A DNA stretch of 47,087 nucleotides from positions 1 through 47,087 of IMG/VR virus record IMGVR_UViG_3300027917_000066; one strand, written 5' to 3'. Origin of the DNA: a virus. The translations under genes and the position numbers were made by a program. The notes beneath the pieces are model-generated. The model worked only from the letters and a program-made list of their open reading frames with translations. It did no database searches and was not told where the DNA came from. Below, one piece after another: positions 1 through 7,815 of the stretch (positions are counted from its first letter, which is position 1; the number at the start of each line of letters is the position of its first letter).

Positions 1-320
1 GAGCCGAGGCGTGGTGGGAGTGTGCCCAGGACTTCGCCGCCGGCAACCTGGGCGTCCGAAGGCTGGGAACCGAACTCAGACGTCAACTCTGTGCTCCTCA
101 GTACACCTTCAGGAATGGGAAGATTTTAATCGAGAAAAAAGAAGACATTGTCGACCGATTAGGTTATAGTCCGGACGAGGGCGATGCCTATGTAAATGGG
201 ATTTGGGCGTTGAAAAGACTGAGGCCACAGCCACTGTACAGCGAAATCGGGGCGCCGGAAGAGAGACGCAAAGGTAGAGGCGCTTATGGTAAATGGCGCC
301 CAGGCAGAAAGCGCAGGTGA
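1..320 (+). CDS. terL: Terminase large subunit, C-terminal part (continues from the right end of the window)
   Basis: This is the end of the DNA-packaging ATPase/nuclease gene whose start lies at 45963. The reading frame with codons at 9, 12 and so on (stop TGA 318-320) continues the frame leaving the right end only if the 8 bases GAGCCGAG shared by both ends are counted once. The joined protein reads KRAEAWWE across the junction, a typical terminase region. It continues with GYSPDEGDAYV, where the Asp encoded at 183-185 (about residue 434) fits the third acidic residue of the RNase H-like nuclease. The tail is basic (GRGAYGKWRPGRKRR). The downstream gene starts 5 nt after the stop. Seen: the frame and motifs. 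Inferred: circular or terminally redundant DNA. Confidence 0.9.
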   Translation, partial: AEAWWECAQDFAAGNLGVRRLGTELRRQLCAPQYTFRNGKILIEKKEDIVDRLGYSPDEGDAYVNGIWALKRLRPQPLYSEIGAPEERRKGRGAYGKWRPGRKRR

Positions 321-324
321 TCAC

Positions 325-555
325 ATGGGGATGGACCCGTTTACAATCGCAGAGATAGGCATTATGGCAGTATCCGCATATGGCGCAACCAAGAGCAAGA
401 AACCGAGAGACCCGGCGCCCGTTCACACCACAGTAACCAAGACCGCCGGAGAACAGAAGGGTGGGGCTCGGCAGGTCAAGAAGTACCGACCCGCAGCACA
501 GACGTTCGGCGACGACGACCTGCGCCTTGGCATGGCGGGCCGATTGGGACTGTAG
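325..555 (+). CDS. Small conserved-type phage protein of unknown function
   Basis: 76-residue protein. I chose the ATG at 325 over the upstream in-frame ATG at 286 because AGGTGAT lies 5 nt before it and because 286 would overlap terL. Residues 4-20 (PFTIAEIGIMAVSAYGA) could form a short hydrophobic helix. The C-terminus reads FGDDDLRLGMAGRLGL. It sits between terL and the portal gene, where podoviruses carry small head-completion or accessory proteins. No family was recognised with confidence. Confidence 0.6.
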   Translation: MGMDPFTIAEIGIMAVSAYGATKSKKPRDPAPVHTTVTKTAGEQKGGARQVKKYRPAAQTFGDDDLRLGMAGRLGL

Positions 556-568
556 AAAGGAGGCAGTC

Positions 569-670
569 ATGCCACGGGTAAAAGTCAAGGGCGGCTACAG
601 GTGCCCGAAGTCAGGTAAAGTCTACACCCGCAAGACAGGCGGGCGAAGAGTCAGAAGAAAGAAACATTAG
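569..670 (+). CDS. Very small basic protein (33 aa)
   Basis: 33 residues starting at an ATG with the strong ribosome site AAAGGAGG 6 nt upstream. The protein is very basic (Lys/Arg-rich) with a single Cys, containing RCPKSGKVYTRKTGG and ending RRVRRKKH. Such peptides often bind nucleic acid, but nothing here shows a target. A longer in-frame extension to 461 exists but would overlap the preceding gene. The call rests on the ribosome site and on tight packing with its neighbours. Confidence 0.6.
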   Translation: MPRVKVKGGYRCPKSGKVYTRKTGGRRVRRKKH

Positions 671-680
671 GAGTCATAAG

Positions 681-938
681 TTGGAGATTCGATGCGAAAA
701 CTGTAAATGGTGGGAAGAGTTCGGCCTGGTTAATGAGGACCATCCCGATTGCGGCACAGAGGGGCTTTGCTGCCGATATGCTCCCAGGCTTGTCGAAGGT
801 ATGCTGTTTACGGCAAACGAGTGCGACATTAGCAAGCAGCAATACCCTATGTGTTGGGAAAATCTCCGGGCCGTGTGGCCCCTAGTGGGGGGATGGAAAT
901 GGTGTGGAGAATTTGAGCCAGAAGGAGACCACAAATGA
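681..938 (+). CDS. Cysteine/tryptophan-rich zinc-binding-type small protein
   Basis: 85 residues from a TTG start, with TAGGAG 6 nt upstream; no ATG is suitably placed. The spaced pattern ENCKWW, GLCCRYAPR, CWEN, WPLV and WKWCGEFEP matches a widespread small phage and bacterial type in which scattered Cys residues and a C-terminal WCGE(F/W) motif probably bind a metal. The function of that type is unknown. The stop overlaps the next start (ATGA), which suggests translational coupling. Confidence 0.65.
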   Translation: MEIRCENCKWWEEFGLVNEDHPDCGTEGLCCRYAPRLVEGMLFTANECDISKQQYPMCWENLRAVWPLVGGWKWCGEFEPEGDHK

Positions 939-1348
939 GAAAGTACGGATTCGAGATAGGGCTTGTGCTCGGCAACTGTGTGATGATTGCCGTGCTACTG
1001 TGTGCAGGCGCCGCATCGCCGCAGAAGAAATATTGGCAGGACCAACTGGCCAAACCCGACCAAGCATGGATTGAAGCCTACGGCTACCAAGGTGAGTCGC
1101 TGCTGGCCTTCAACGTGCGTCAGTTGATAACGGCGGTCAACCGGCACGATCAGGGCATCAGACGCATGGCCCAGGAAATGCTCGCTATGGACAAGGAACT
1201 CAAGGCGTTGACAGGAGACCCCAATGATACACGACCAGAGGTTCCACAGCCCGGAGATCGAAAGTCGGACAAGCCAGAGTCCCCAGGACGTGACGTGTCC
1301 GGAGTGCCAGAGATTAGCCGGCCTGGCAAAGAACCTGGCGGGCAGTGA
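935..1348 (+). CDS. Small membrane-anchored or secreted protein
   Basis: 137 residues. Residues 7-27 form one hydrophobic segment (IGLVLGNCVMIAVLLCAGAA) after a basic start, so it is a signal anchor or signal peptide. The middle (residues 30-90) is helical and charged. The last 45 residues are Pro/Gly/Asp-rich, of low complexity, and overlap the next gene in another frame. AGGAG lies 7 nt before the ATG, which overlaps the previous stop. The role is unknown; the position before the portal gene suggests a late membrane protein. Confidence 0.55.
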   Translation: MRKYGFEIGLVLGNCVMIAVLLCAGAASPQKKYWQDQLAKPDQAWIEAYGYQGESLLAFNVRQLITAVNRHDQGIRRMAQEMLAMDKELKALTGDPNDTRPEVPQPGDRKSDKPESPGRDVSGVPEISRPGKEPGGQ

Positions 1349-1430
1349 GCACGAAATCAAGCATGAGCTTGCCCTGCCGCACTGGAAGTGCCCGTATGAA
1401 TCCGGATCGTTTCCGCAGGAAGATTGGTAG
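1224..1430 (+). CDS. Putative overlapping small zinc-motif protein
   Basis: 68 residues in a different frame from the preceding gene, sharing 125 nt with its low-complexity end. AGGAG lies about 7 nt before the ATG. Two Cys-containing patches (TCPECQRLAG and HWKCPYESG) look like a small metal-binding protein, which a chance frame would rarely show. Either this gene or the end of the upstream one may be spurious, or both are used as overlapping genes. Confidence 0.45.
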   Translation: MIHDQRFHSPEIESRTSQSPQDVTCPECQRLAGLAKNLAGSEHEIKHELALPHWKCPYESGSFPQEDW

Positions 1431-1457
1431 TCAGGGACCGCAACGGGAGAACTGAGT

Positions 1458-3206
1458 ATGACAGCCTACAAACAGCAAAGTCTGTACAAGAGGATCATCG
1501 ACCGTCAGGGTCAACTGGAGCGCAAGCGCGAGCCCTACGATGCCGCGGCAGATGAGATCGCCGAGCTTTACCGGCCCGACCTCATATCAGGCAAGGTGGG
1601 CCAGCAGAGCGAGGGCGGGTTCGATCACCCCGACATTGTAGAGGGTTCGGCCCCACACGCTCTGTTGATATGGCAGCGCGGCTTCATGGGCAACATGATG
1701 AGCAGGCGGGACATCTGGTTCAGGCAGCGGATGATCGAGCCTCCGCAGTCTACGGGCATCACGTTCCAGGGCATGGACGATGTCAACCACTACCTCCAGG
1801 ACCTCAACGACCACATGACGGCCATATACAGGCGCAGCAACTACTACGACGTCTCGCCCGAGTTCCTTCGAGACGGCGGCAGTGTAGGCTCGCCCGTGAT
1901 GCTGCGGGAATACGATCCGTTGCTGGACCGCTATATCATGAAAGTCCCGCCGTATCAGGCGAGGTGGCTGGACAAGGACATATTCGGCCAGGACAACGTC
2001 CTTCATGTGAAGTGGAAATGGAACGCCCTCCAGGCCGCGGAGTTCTTCGGCGAGGACAACCTGCCGATGTGCGTTAAGATTCAACTGCAAAACGGCAGGC
2101 ATTACGACGAAACCGAGTACATTCAGGCAATCTACGGTGCAGGCGATCCGATCTACAGCGACCTGCCCGAGGATGTTGCATTGACCCGCCCGTGGATGGA
2201 GCACTTCGTCTGCACCTCGGCGACGCAGAACGAGCAAAAAATACTCGAACCGAAAAATAAGGGACCCGGGTATTTTCAGCGTCCGTTCTCAAGTTGGCAT
2301 TATCATCGCAACTGGCATGAAGTCTACAGCAGGACGATGGCCCACTTTGCGATCTATGATACCAGGGGCGCCAACGCCCACTTCGAAGCGGTATTCGGCG
2401 AGGCCGAAGTGTCACTGCGCCCACCCACCTGGGCAATGAGGACAATGCAAAGCATCCTCGACCTGACTCCAGGCGGCGAGAATTACGCCCGCAACACCAA
2501 GGAATACGAAATGCCGCCGCAGTTCCTCCAGCGCGCGAGCGGTTACGACGTCGGGGTGGACTTCGGCGACCGCCTGATAGGCAATATCAACAGGTGGTTC
2601 CACGTCGATCTGTTCATGCAGATCAGTCAGATGATCCTGACCAAGAACCAGCCCGAAACAGCATACGGACTGATGCGGGCCGAGGCCGAGAAGCAGGGCC
2701 AACTCGCGCCGCAGGTCGAGACCTACGAGACGCAGGTCCTAGGGGATACGCACACCGGACTCTTAGACGCCGAGATGGACCGCGAGCCCGCCTATCCGTG
2801 GGGCGCACTGCCCGAGCCTCCGGACATCGTCAAGGAGTTCTCCGAAGGCGGTCTTGACGTGGAGTTCGTCGGCCCCCTGAGCATGGCTCAGATCAGGGAC
2901 AGGACCGTCCTGAACTTCTACCGCAACCTCGGCGTGGCCGAGGCCGTCGCGGGGTTCAGCCCCGAGGCGATGCACAAGATCAAATGGCCCGAGGCGCTCG
3001 AACGGGTAATGGAGGCCGGCAACTTCCCGCAGGGCGACTTGAGATCGGCCGATGAGTACGCCGAACTGGTCGAAGGTATCAGGCAGCGGGCCATCCAGGC
3101 CGAGGTGGCTCAGAACGCCCCGAAGATGGCCCAGGCGATCAAGAACCTCCAGGGCACAACTGAGCAGGGCAGTCCGCTCAAGGCACTTACGGGAGACGCA
3201 GCGTGA
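1458..3206 (+). CDS. Portal (head-tail connector) protein
   Basis: 582 residues, near the usual length for the podovirus head-tail connector family of T7 gp8 and BPP-1. Twelve copies form the ring at one capsid vertex through which DNA is packaged and ejected. Family-like features are the N-terminal helical start (YKRIIDRQGQLERKREPYD), the segment after an Asp/Gly-rich loop (ALLIWQRGFMGNMM), FLRDGGSVGSPVML around residue 140, and a helical C-terminal crown with QVETYETQVLG near residue 415. It is preceded by GGGAG and lies upstream of scaffold and capsid genes, the standard order. Its stop overlaps the next GTG start. Confidence 0.9.
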   Translation: MTAYKQQSLYKRIIDRQGQLERKREPYDAAADEIAELYRPDLISGKVGQQSEGGFDHPDIVEGSAPHALLIWQRGFMGNMMSRRDIWFRQRMIEPPQSTGITFQGMDDVNHYLQDLNDHMTAIYRRSNYYDVSPEFLRDGGSVGSPVMLREYDPLLDRYIMKVPPYQARWLDKDIFGQDNVLHVKWKWNALQAAEFFGEDNLPMCVKIQLQNGRHYDETEYIQAIYGAGDPIYSDLPEDVALTRPWMEHFVCTSATQNEQKILEPKNKGPGYFQRPFSSWHYHRNWHEVYSRTMAHFAIYDTRGANAHFEAVFGEAEVSLRPPTWAMRTMQSILDLTPGGENYARNTKEYEMPPQFLQRASGYDVGVDFGDRLIGNINRWFHVDLFMQISQMILTKNQPETAYGLMRAEAEKQGQLAPQVETYETQVLGDTHTGLLDAEMDREPAYPWGALPEPPDIVKEFSEGGLDVEFVGPLSMAQIRDRTVLNFYRNLGVAEAVAGFSPEAMHKIKWPEALERVMEAGNFPQGDLRSADEYAELVEGIRQRAIQAEVAQNAPKMAQAIKNLQGTTEQGSPLKALTGDAA

Positions 3207-3472
3207 CCACGAATCATCCGGCACCACTGCACAACGACAGATTGCACATGACGTTCAATGAGCGGCTGGAAATGTACCAGCGGCACCGCAAGGCATTGAT
3301 TGAGGAACTGGAGTTGATTTTCAATCCGGATGACAGCGGCGACAGGTCGGCGTTGGGCCGGGCGATGTGCCGGAAGATGCACGAGCTATGCCCGGATAAA
3401 GGCATTCTGCTTGAGTGTGTAGCTCAAGGAGTAATCACGGCAGCAAAACGTATTCGCGCACAGGAAGGATAG
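3203..3472 (+). CDS. Small helical protein between portal and scaffold
   Basis: 89 residues. GTG start at 3203 overlaps the portal stop. An internal ATG at 3248 is possible but has a poorer ribosome site. The sequence is mainly helical and charged, with no motif I recognise. Its position between portal and scaffold suggests a head-assembly accessory. Confidence 0.55.
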   Translation: MTTNHPAPLHNDRLHMTFNERLEMYQRHRKALIEELELIFNPDDSGDRSALGRAMCRKMHELCPDKGILLECVAQGVITAAKRIRAQEG

Positions 3473-3476
3473 AGAC

Positions 3477-3668
3477 ATGGCAAAGAAGAAGGCAGCACCG
3501 AAAAAAGAGACGGCAGACCTCACTCCGGAGCAGAAGCTGGCGGCGGACTGGCCGGCCAAGCACAAGCAACTCGCCCCGTATATTACCGAGTTGGGTCGCA
3601 TCAGGACAGGCCTCAAGCCGAGCGCAATCGAAAAGGCAAAGGACATCCTGAAGAACTACGGTTTTTAG
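3477..3668 (+). CDS. Small lysine-rich protein
   Basis: 63 residues. The N-terminus is Lys/Ala-rich (AKKKAAPKKE) and is followed by a short helical body ending AKDILKNYGF. AGGA lies 6-9 nt before the ATG. Short Lys-rich tails recur here (3691 gene C-terminus, 33222 gene N-terminus), suggesting nucleic-acid contact. No family was recognised. Confidence 0.6.
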   Translation: MAKKKAAPKKETADLTPEQKLAADWPAKHKQLAPYITELGRIRTGLKPSAIEKAKDILKNYGF

Positions 3669-3690
3669 GAGACATGAAAGGAAGACCACA

Positions 3691-4077
3691 GTGGCCAGAC
3701 CAACCAGAGTCAAGATCAAGCGCGGCGATCAGTGGGTGTATGTCGATGAGCTTGATCAGGTCCGCGAGCAGGAAAACCAGGAAGCCCGCGAGGCCCATGT
3801 GCCCGGCCCGATAGTCATCAACACCCTGCCCAGATTGCAGGACCTTGATGATGAAGTGCCCTACGACCAACTGACCTTCGAGCACCCGGAGGTGAATCCC
3901 TACATCGTCTCGGTGGATGGCGGTCGGTCGGTCAAGATTCGTATGGGTTTATCGCCCGAGCAGCATTGTATTGCCGAGCAGATCATCGCCCGGTTCAAGA
4001 AGAAGATTCGCAAGAAAACCAAGAAGACCACGCACAAGAAGAAGGTGGCAAAGAAAAGGAGTAAACGAGCATGTTGA
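3691..4077 (+). CDS. Hypothetical head-region protein with Lys/Arg-rich tail
   Basis: 128 residues from a GTG start preceded by AAAGGAAG. The body (residues 1-95) is mixed alpha/beta with no recognised motif. The last 30 residues are almost entirely Lys/Arg (KKKIRKKTKKTTHKKK), a likely DNA- or RNA-binding tail. The stop overlaps the scaffold start by 7 nt, implying coupled translation with head genes. Confidence 0.6.
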   Translation: MARPTRVKIKRGDQWVYVDELDQVREQENQEAREAHVPGPIVINTLPRLQDLDDEVPYDQLTFEHPEVNPYIVSVDGGRSVKIRMGLSPEQHCIAEQIIARFKKKIRKKTKKTTHKKKVAKKRSKRAC

Positions 4078-4883
4078 AGCACTGGCTATACGGATCGGGT
4101 ATCAGAGTATTCCACACCGAAGGTGGCGGTGAGGGCGGTGGGGGTGGTGAAGGAGTCGAAGGCGGCGATACTGGCTGGCAGGCAGACCACCCATTCTTCG
4201 CCGACAATCCGGATGCGGCCAAGGCATTCGCGAAATACACCAGCGCCGAGGAGGCATGGAAGGGCGCCCACGAAGCGGTACGCAAGGTGGGCGAACCTTA
4301 CAAGCTGCCCAAGGACCTCTCAAAGCTCACCGAGGAGCAGGCCGCCGATTTCCAGAAGGGCCTCAACACTCTTCGAGGCGTTCCCGAGAGTCCGGACAAA
4401 TACAACTTAACCCTCGGTGATGATGTCGCCGTTGACGATGAGACCATGTCCGAGTTCCGCCAGATGGCTCACAAAGAGGGTTGGACCGAGGCGCAGGCCC
4501 AGGGCGTACTGGACCTCTACAAGGGATATGTCGGCAGGATGGTCGACAAGCGTAACGGCATGATCAAGGACATGACAGACAAGAACTACGACCAGTACGT
4601 CAAGGAGAAGGGCAGCGAGGCCGACGCCAAGCTCAGGCACGGGTGGATCAAAGAGTACCTCCAGACCTGCTGCCTCGGGGAAGACGGCCAGCCCGACAAG
4701 GATGTATGGGAGGCGTTCCAGGCCCGCATCCTCCACGAGGACCGCATTATCGAACTACCGTTGGTGCGGGCGCTGGAGGAACCGGCCAGGCTGGCTCGTG
4801 GCGGCGGTGGTGCTCCTGCCGGCCAGGGCGCCAGTCGGATTGCTCCAGGAGCGCTGGACTATCCGGAAATGAAGAAGAAATAG
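4071..4883 (+). CDS. Capsid scaffolding protein
   Basis: 270 residues. After a Gly/Glu-rich N-terminus the protein is charged and helical. It has the pattern of podovirus scaffolds: VPESPDKYNLTL around residue 104, then EFRQMAHKEGWTEAQAQGVLDLY around 125-150, then long helices and a basic end. Scaffolds form the internal core that guides capsid assembly and are later expelled or degraded. Its place directly before the capsid gene supports the call. Confidence 0.8.
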   Translation: MLKHWLYGSGIRVFHTEGGGEGGGGGEGVEGGDTGWQADHPFFADNPDAAKAFAKYTSAEEAWKGAHEAVRKVGEPYKLPKDLSKLTEEQAADFQKGLNTLRGVPESPDKYNLTLGDDVAVDDETMSEFRQMAHKEGWTEAQAQGVLDLYKGYVGRMVDKRNGMIKDMTDKNYDQYVKEKGSEADAKLRHGWIKEYLQTCCLGEDGQPDKDVWEAFQARILHEDRIIELPLVRALEEPARLARGGGGAPAGQGASRIAPGALDYPEMKKK

Positions 4884-4894
4884 GGGTCTAAATC

Positions 4895-5239
4895 ATGAGC
4901 ATGGAAGACACACAACCACAACCAGCAGGTGACGACGGTGGCGTCAACCCTCCGCAGCCACAGAAACTGCCGACCCCTCATCAGATGCACTCGCTGATGC
5001 ACATGCTGGTAGGTCTGTTGAACGGCATAACAATTTCAGAAAAAGCGCTTGACGAGTACGATTCCGAGAGTAAGATCAACATCACGTATGATGAAGAAGC
5101 AAAGTCATGGTCGATGTGGACAGGCAAGAAAGATGACGCACCTAAGATCATAACACCCGGTCTGGTCAAGCCGAAGAGGAAACGGCGGCGAATCCAACTG
5201 CCCTCTTCAGGCGACCGCCGAAGAATGTTTGGGAGTTAA
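4895..5239 (+). CDS. Hypothetical protein between scaffold and capsid
   Basis: 114 residues. The N-terminus is Pro/Gln/Asp-rich and probably disordered. A helix follows at 30-50 (MHSLMHMLVGLLNGITIS), then an acidic stretch and a strongly basic patch (KPKRKRRRIQ) near residue 93. No family was recognised. It could be a scaffold partner or minor head protein. Confidence 0.5.
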   Translation: MSMEDTQPQPAGDDGGVNPPQPQKLPTPHQMHSLMHMLVGLLNGITISEKALDEYDSESKINITYDEEAKSWSMWTGKKDDAPKIITPGLVKPKRKRRRIQLPSSGDRRRMFGS

Positions 5240-5265
5240 TCAACCGCTTGCGTAGAGCGGACAAT

Positions 5266-5392
5266 TCAGCCACCCCTCTCACGAGGGCCTGAGACTTACG
5301 GCTTCAGGTAAGCCGGGGCCTAGCACGCCCTGAGTGTCAGGAGCAAAGCCCGCACATCGCGGCTACCTTTTCTCCGTTGTTGTAATGACAAC
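5266..5392 (+). promoter_or_regulatory. Structured untranslated leader of the major capsid gene
   Basis: The 174-nt gap 5240-5413 has no gene but can fold into a run of hairpins: CCCTC/GAGGG with a 4-nt loop (5274-5287); GGCC/GGCC enclosing CTTAC/GTAAG (5286-5320), which competes with CCTGA/TCAGG (5288-5292 with 5304-5308); CCTGA/TCAGG with a 3-nt loop (5329-5341); a GC-rich hairpin (5347-5364); and GTTGT/ACAAC (5379-5392) followed by CATTTTTT and then the capsid ribosome site AGGAG. The last hairpin resembles a weak terminator. The whole may be an mRNA-stabilising or attenuating leader. Confidence 0.45.
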
Positions 5393-5413
5393 CATTTTTT
5401 AGGAGAAACCGCG

Positions 5414-6409
5414 ATGGCGGAAATCAATGTAGCATCTCAACTGAGCTATGGCGAGATAGCCAAGCGCACGGACCCCAAGGGCGGCCTCGTAGAAATCTTC
5501 GAGGCGATGAACGAGGTCAATCCCGTCTTCAAGTTCATCCCCGCCGTTCAGGCGAACCGCAGGTACAGTCACTTTGTCACTCGCCGAACCTCGGTGCCGA
5601 GTGGAACCTGGAGGAAGTTCTACCAGGGTACCGCCAAGAAGGCGAGCACCACGCAGACCCAGACCTTCCCGGTCGCCCTGCTTGAGGCTCTTTCAGAAGT
5701 CGATGAGGACCTGATCGACACCTCCGAGGACCCCGCAGGCACTCGCCGGCAGGAGGACATGGCGTTTGTCGAGGGTATGCAGCAGCAGGTCATGGACGCC
5801 CTGATCTCCGGGACAACGTCAGGGACGCCCGAGCAGATCGACGGCCTCCAGGGCTACCTCAACAGCCTGTCCAATACGATGGTCTTCGATGGCGGCAACA
5901 GCGGAGGCACCAGCATCTATGTGGTCGATATGTCGCCCTCGACTACGTTCATGATCTACCCTTCTGGCGCCACGAATCGCGGCCCGCAAGGCCTGTCGAT
6001 CAACACCAACCCGACCGGCGGCAACGGTAAGAAATGGGTCACTGACTCAAACAGCCTGGACTACCTCGCCTACTGCACGCAGTTCAAGTGGTGGGTCGGA
6101 TGGGTGGTCAGGGACATGCTGGCAATCGGCCGGTACGCGAACATCAACCCGACAGTCGGCGGCAGCAACACCTTCGACGAGAACAAACTGATCGAGATGC
6201 TGAACTACGGCCGGTTCAATCCCCGCACGACCTACATCCTCTGCACCAAGGAGGTCAAGGCCCAGATGCAGATCAGGGCCAAGGACAAGGCCAACGTCAA
6301 CTTCTCCGTGACCAACGCCCTTTCGGGCGAAGAGGTCGTGATGTTCGGCGGCTACGCCCCGGTCATGCGGTGCGACTCGATCAGCACCAGCGAGACAGTC
6401 GTGACGTGA
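5414..6409 (+). CDS. Major capsid protein (HK97 fold)
   Basis: 331 residues, the shell subunit. The N-terminal pattern SYGEIAKRTDPKG, EVNPVFKFIPAVQAN, then RTSVPSGTWRKFYQGTAK and SEVDEDLID is characteristic of BPP-1-like podovirus capsid proteins. A central Gly/Ser-rich loop (about 150-210) and C-terminal EEVVMFGGYAPVMRCD complete it. AGGAG precedes the ATG by about 8 nt, after a T-run and the structured leader. It is followed by the Bbp16-like gene, as in BPP-1-type heads. Confidence 0.9.
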   Translation: MAEINVASQLSYGEIAKRTDPKGGLVEIFEAMNEVNPVFKFIPAVQANRRYSHFVTRRTSVPSGTWRKFYQGTAKKASTTQTQTFPVALLEALSEVDEDLIDTSEDPAGTRRQEDMAFVEGMQQQVMDALISGTTSGTPEQIDGLQGYLNSLSNTMVFDGGNSGGTSIYVVDMSPSTTFMIYPSGATNRGPQGLSINTNPTGGNGKKWVTDSNSLDYLAYCTQFKWWVGWVVRDMLAIGRYANINPTVGGSNTFDENKLIEMLNYGRFNPRTTYILCTKEVKAQMQIRAKDKANVNFSVTNALSGEEVVMFGGYAPVMRCDSISTSETVVT

Positions 6410-6466
6410 TCCTGATGTGACGTAATGTGACAAGTTCATACGAAACTCAAGCATAAGGAGTTAACG

Positions 6467-6934
6467 ATGAGTATGATAGATTCCAGGTGGGAATTTTGGG
6501 ATGATCAAGCCCTTACCACCGCCGAAAAATCCCACACCAACGGCAACCTGATCGACCTTGAGGAGAATGGCGTTACCGACGAGATGCTGCCGGCGATGCT
6601 CTACTTCAACATCAAGGTCGGCACGGGCTTCACCGGAACCGACAGCGGTGTGATGATCAGTCTGATCACCAGCGACTCGGCGACCTTCGCATCGGGCAAC
6701 CAGTGTGTAATCTCGCTCGGCAGTACGAGTGTGCCGATCCTGGTGGCCGAACTGGCCGCAGGTGCCGTCTTCAGTGCCTCCAGGCACATCTTCAACCTCA
6801 AGAAATACCTGGGTGCGTTCTGGGAACCCGTCTCCGAAGCAGGGGCGACCGGCAAACTTGATTGTTGGGCAGGCCTCGAACCGCTGTCGCCTCTCAAAGT
6901 ACAGAAGGCGCCGGACGGCTACACAATTGCCTAG
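6467..6934 (+). CDS. Bbp16-like capsid cement/decoration protein
   Basis: 155 residues. The layout resembles Bordetella phage Bbp16-type cement proteins that bind the outside of the HK97 shell: MIDSRWEFWDDQALTTAEKS, then a Leu/Val-rich beta region with GTDSGVMISLITSDSATF, and HIFNLKKYLGAFWE near 110. AGGAG lies 5-7 nt before the ATG. It directly follows the capsid gene and is closed by a hairpin. Confidence 0.75.
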   Translation: MSMIDSRWEFWDDQALTTAEKSHTNGNLIDLEENGVTDEMLPAMLYFNIKVGTGFTGTDSGVMISLITSDSATFASGNQCVISLGSTSVPILVAELAAGAVFSASRHIFNLKKYLGAFWEPVSEAGATGKLDCWAGLEPLSPLKVQKAPDGYTIA

Positions 6935-6946
6935 CTAGGACATGAG

Positions 6947-6980
6947 TGCCGGGGGCGCCATCTTTGTGGTTCCCCCGGCA
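6947..6980 (+). terminator. GC-rich hairpin, possible terminator or mRNA stabiliser
   Basis: Perfect 9-bp stem TGCCGGGGG/CCCCCGGCA with a 16-nt loop, 12 nt after the cement gene stop. The only T-run (CTCTTTT) begins 14 nt later, so it may not be a true intrinsic terminator. It may instead separate expression of the abundant capsid and cement genes from the genes that follow. Confidence 0.6.
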
Positions 6981-7013
6981 TAGAACGTGCAACCTCTTTT
7001 AGGAGATGCAGTT

Positions 7014-7739
7014 ATGAAACGGATGATATGTATCGTACTGGCGGTAAGTCTGACCTTGCTGCTGATGATCATGTCTTTGCTCCCGCTGGCCCGGAGCGCG
7101 ACCATAAGTTACGGCTTGACGCACTACAACGCCAACCGGGGCTATATCGGCTCGGGGACATACAACGACCCGCTCTACAACTTCATCAACGAGGTCGAGA
7201 CAGAACTCGAAGCCAGCAAGACGATTATGATTGATTACTACCCCGCTGCGGTTGAGCTTGACGGCACAGCACCGCCTACACTGACAGCCATCGGGACGGA
7301 CGGACAGGCGAATATCTCGGCCCTGGCTTTCGACGCCGATGGAGGCAGCACAGGCGACGACATCGCCTTCCTCAACTGGACCGTGCCGGATGGCTATGTG
7401 GCCGACTCGGCGAGACTCAACGTTTGGTACTCGTTTTCCACCGCCGAAGATGCAGCGGACGAGGCGCAATTCGACTTCACTGTGCAAGCCTGCGCAGCCG
7501 GCGAGGCGCTGGATGCAGCAGGCACCGCACTGGCCGACCAGACGACAGTAATTGCCGCCGGCAACACCGATAACGGCAAACTCCACATCACGCAGTACAA
7601 CATCGAGGTTGAAGACATTGCCGTTGACGACCTAGTGATAATCATGGTGACTGTGGACGAAAGCGCGTCGGCCCTTGCCAATTCCGGGACGCTCGACGTG
7701 CATAAGTTTGTTATCGAGTACGAATCCAGCGAGCGGTAA
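7014..7739 (+). CDS. Beta-rich virion-module protein with signal peptide
   Basis: 241 residues. Start chosen at 7014, 8 nt after TTTTAGGAG, rather than at the upstream ATG 6987, which has no site. Residues 1-25 are a clear Sec-type signal: KR at positions 2-3, a long Leu/Ile/Val/Met core, and LARSA as the likely cleavage region. The rest is beta-rich, with LAFDADGGSTGDDIAFLNWTV then PDGYVADSARLNVWYSF. This resembles the appendage or fibre-like proteins found in tail loci of environmental phages. A signal peptide on a protein of the virion module is unusual. A terminator follows. Confidence 0.6.
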   Translation: MKRMICIVLAVSLTLLLMIMSLLPLARSATISYGLTHYNANRGYIGSGTYNDPLYNFINEVETELEASKTIMIDYYPAAVELDGTAPPTLTAIGTDGQANISALAFDADGGSTGDDIAFLNWTVPDGYVADSARLNVWYSFSTAEDAADEAQFDFTVQACAAGEALDAAGTALADQTTVIAAGNTDNGKLHITQYNIEVEDIAVDDLVIIMVTVDESASALANSGTLDVHKFVIEYESSER

Positions 7740-7757
7740 GGCTGGTTCCACGAAATA

Positions 7758-7801
7758 GGGCCGGGGCAGTTGTGGTCTTCTGGTGTCCCGCGCCCTTTTT
7801 T
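7758..7801 (+). terminator. Intrinsic terminator
   Basis: Stem GGGC-CGGG pairing with CCCG-C-GCCC around a loop of about 20 nt, immediately followed by six T. It ends 15 nt before the next ATG and separates the signal-peptide protein from the tandem paralogs. It is probably leaky, since all flanking genes point the same way. Confidence 0.75.
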
Positions 7802-7815
7802 CAGAAAGGCACACG

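Noticed and set aside
5240-5413. Possible tRNA in the capsid leader
   Set aside because: Hairpins are present but no acceptor stem, T-loop consensus or CCA arrangement fits a cloverleaf.
6396-6432. Repeated GTGACGT / GTGAC units after the capsid stop
   Set aside because: Only three short imperfect units; too little to call a repeat element or a recoding signal.
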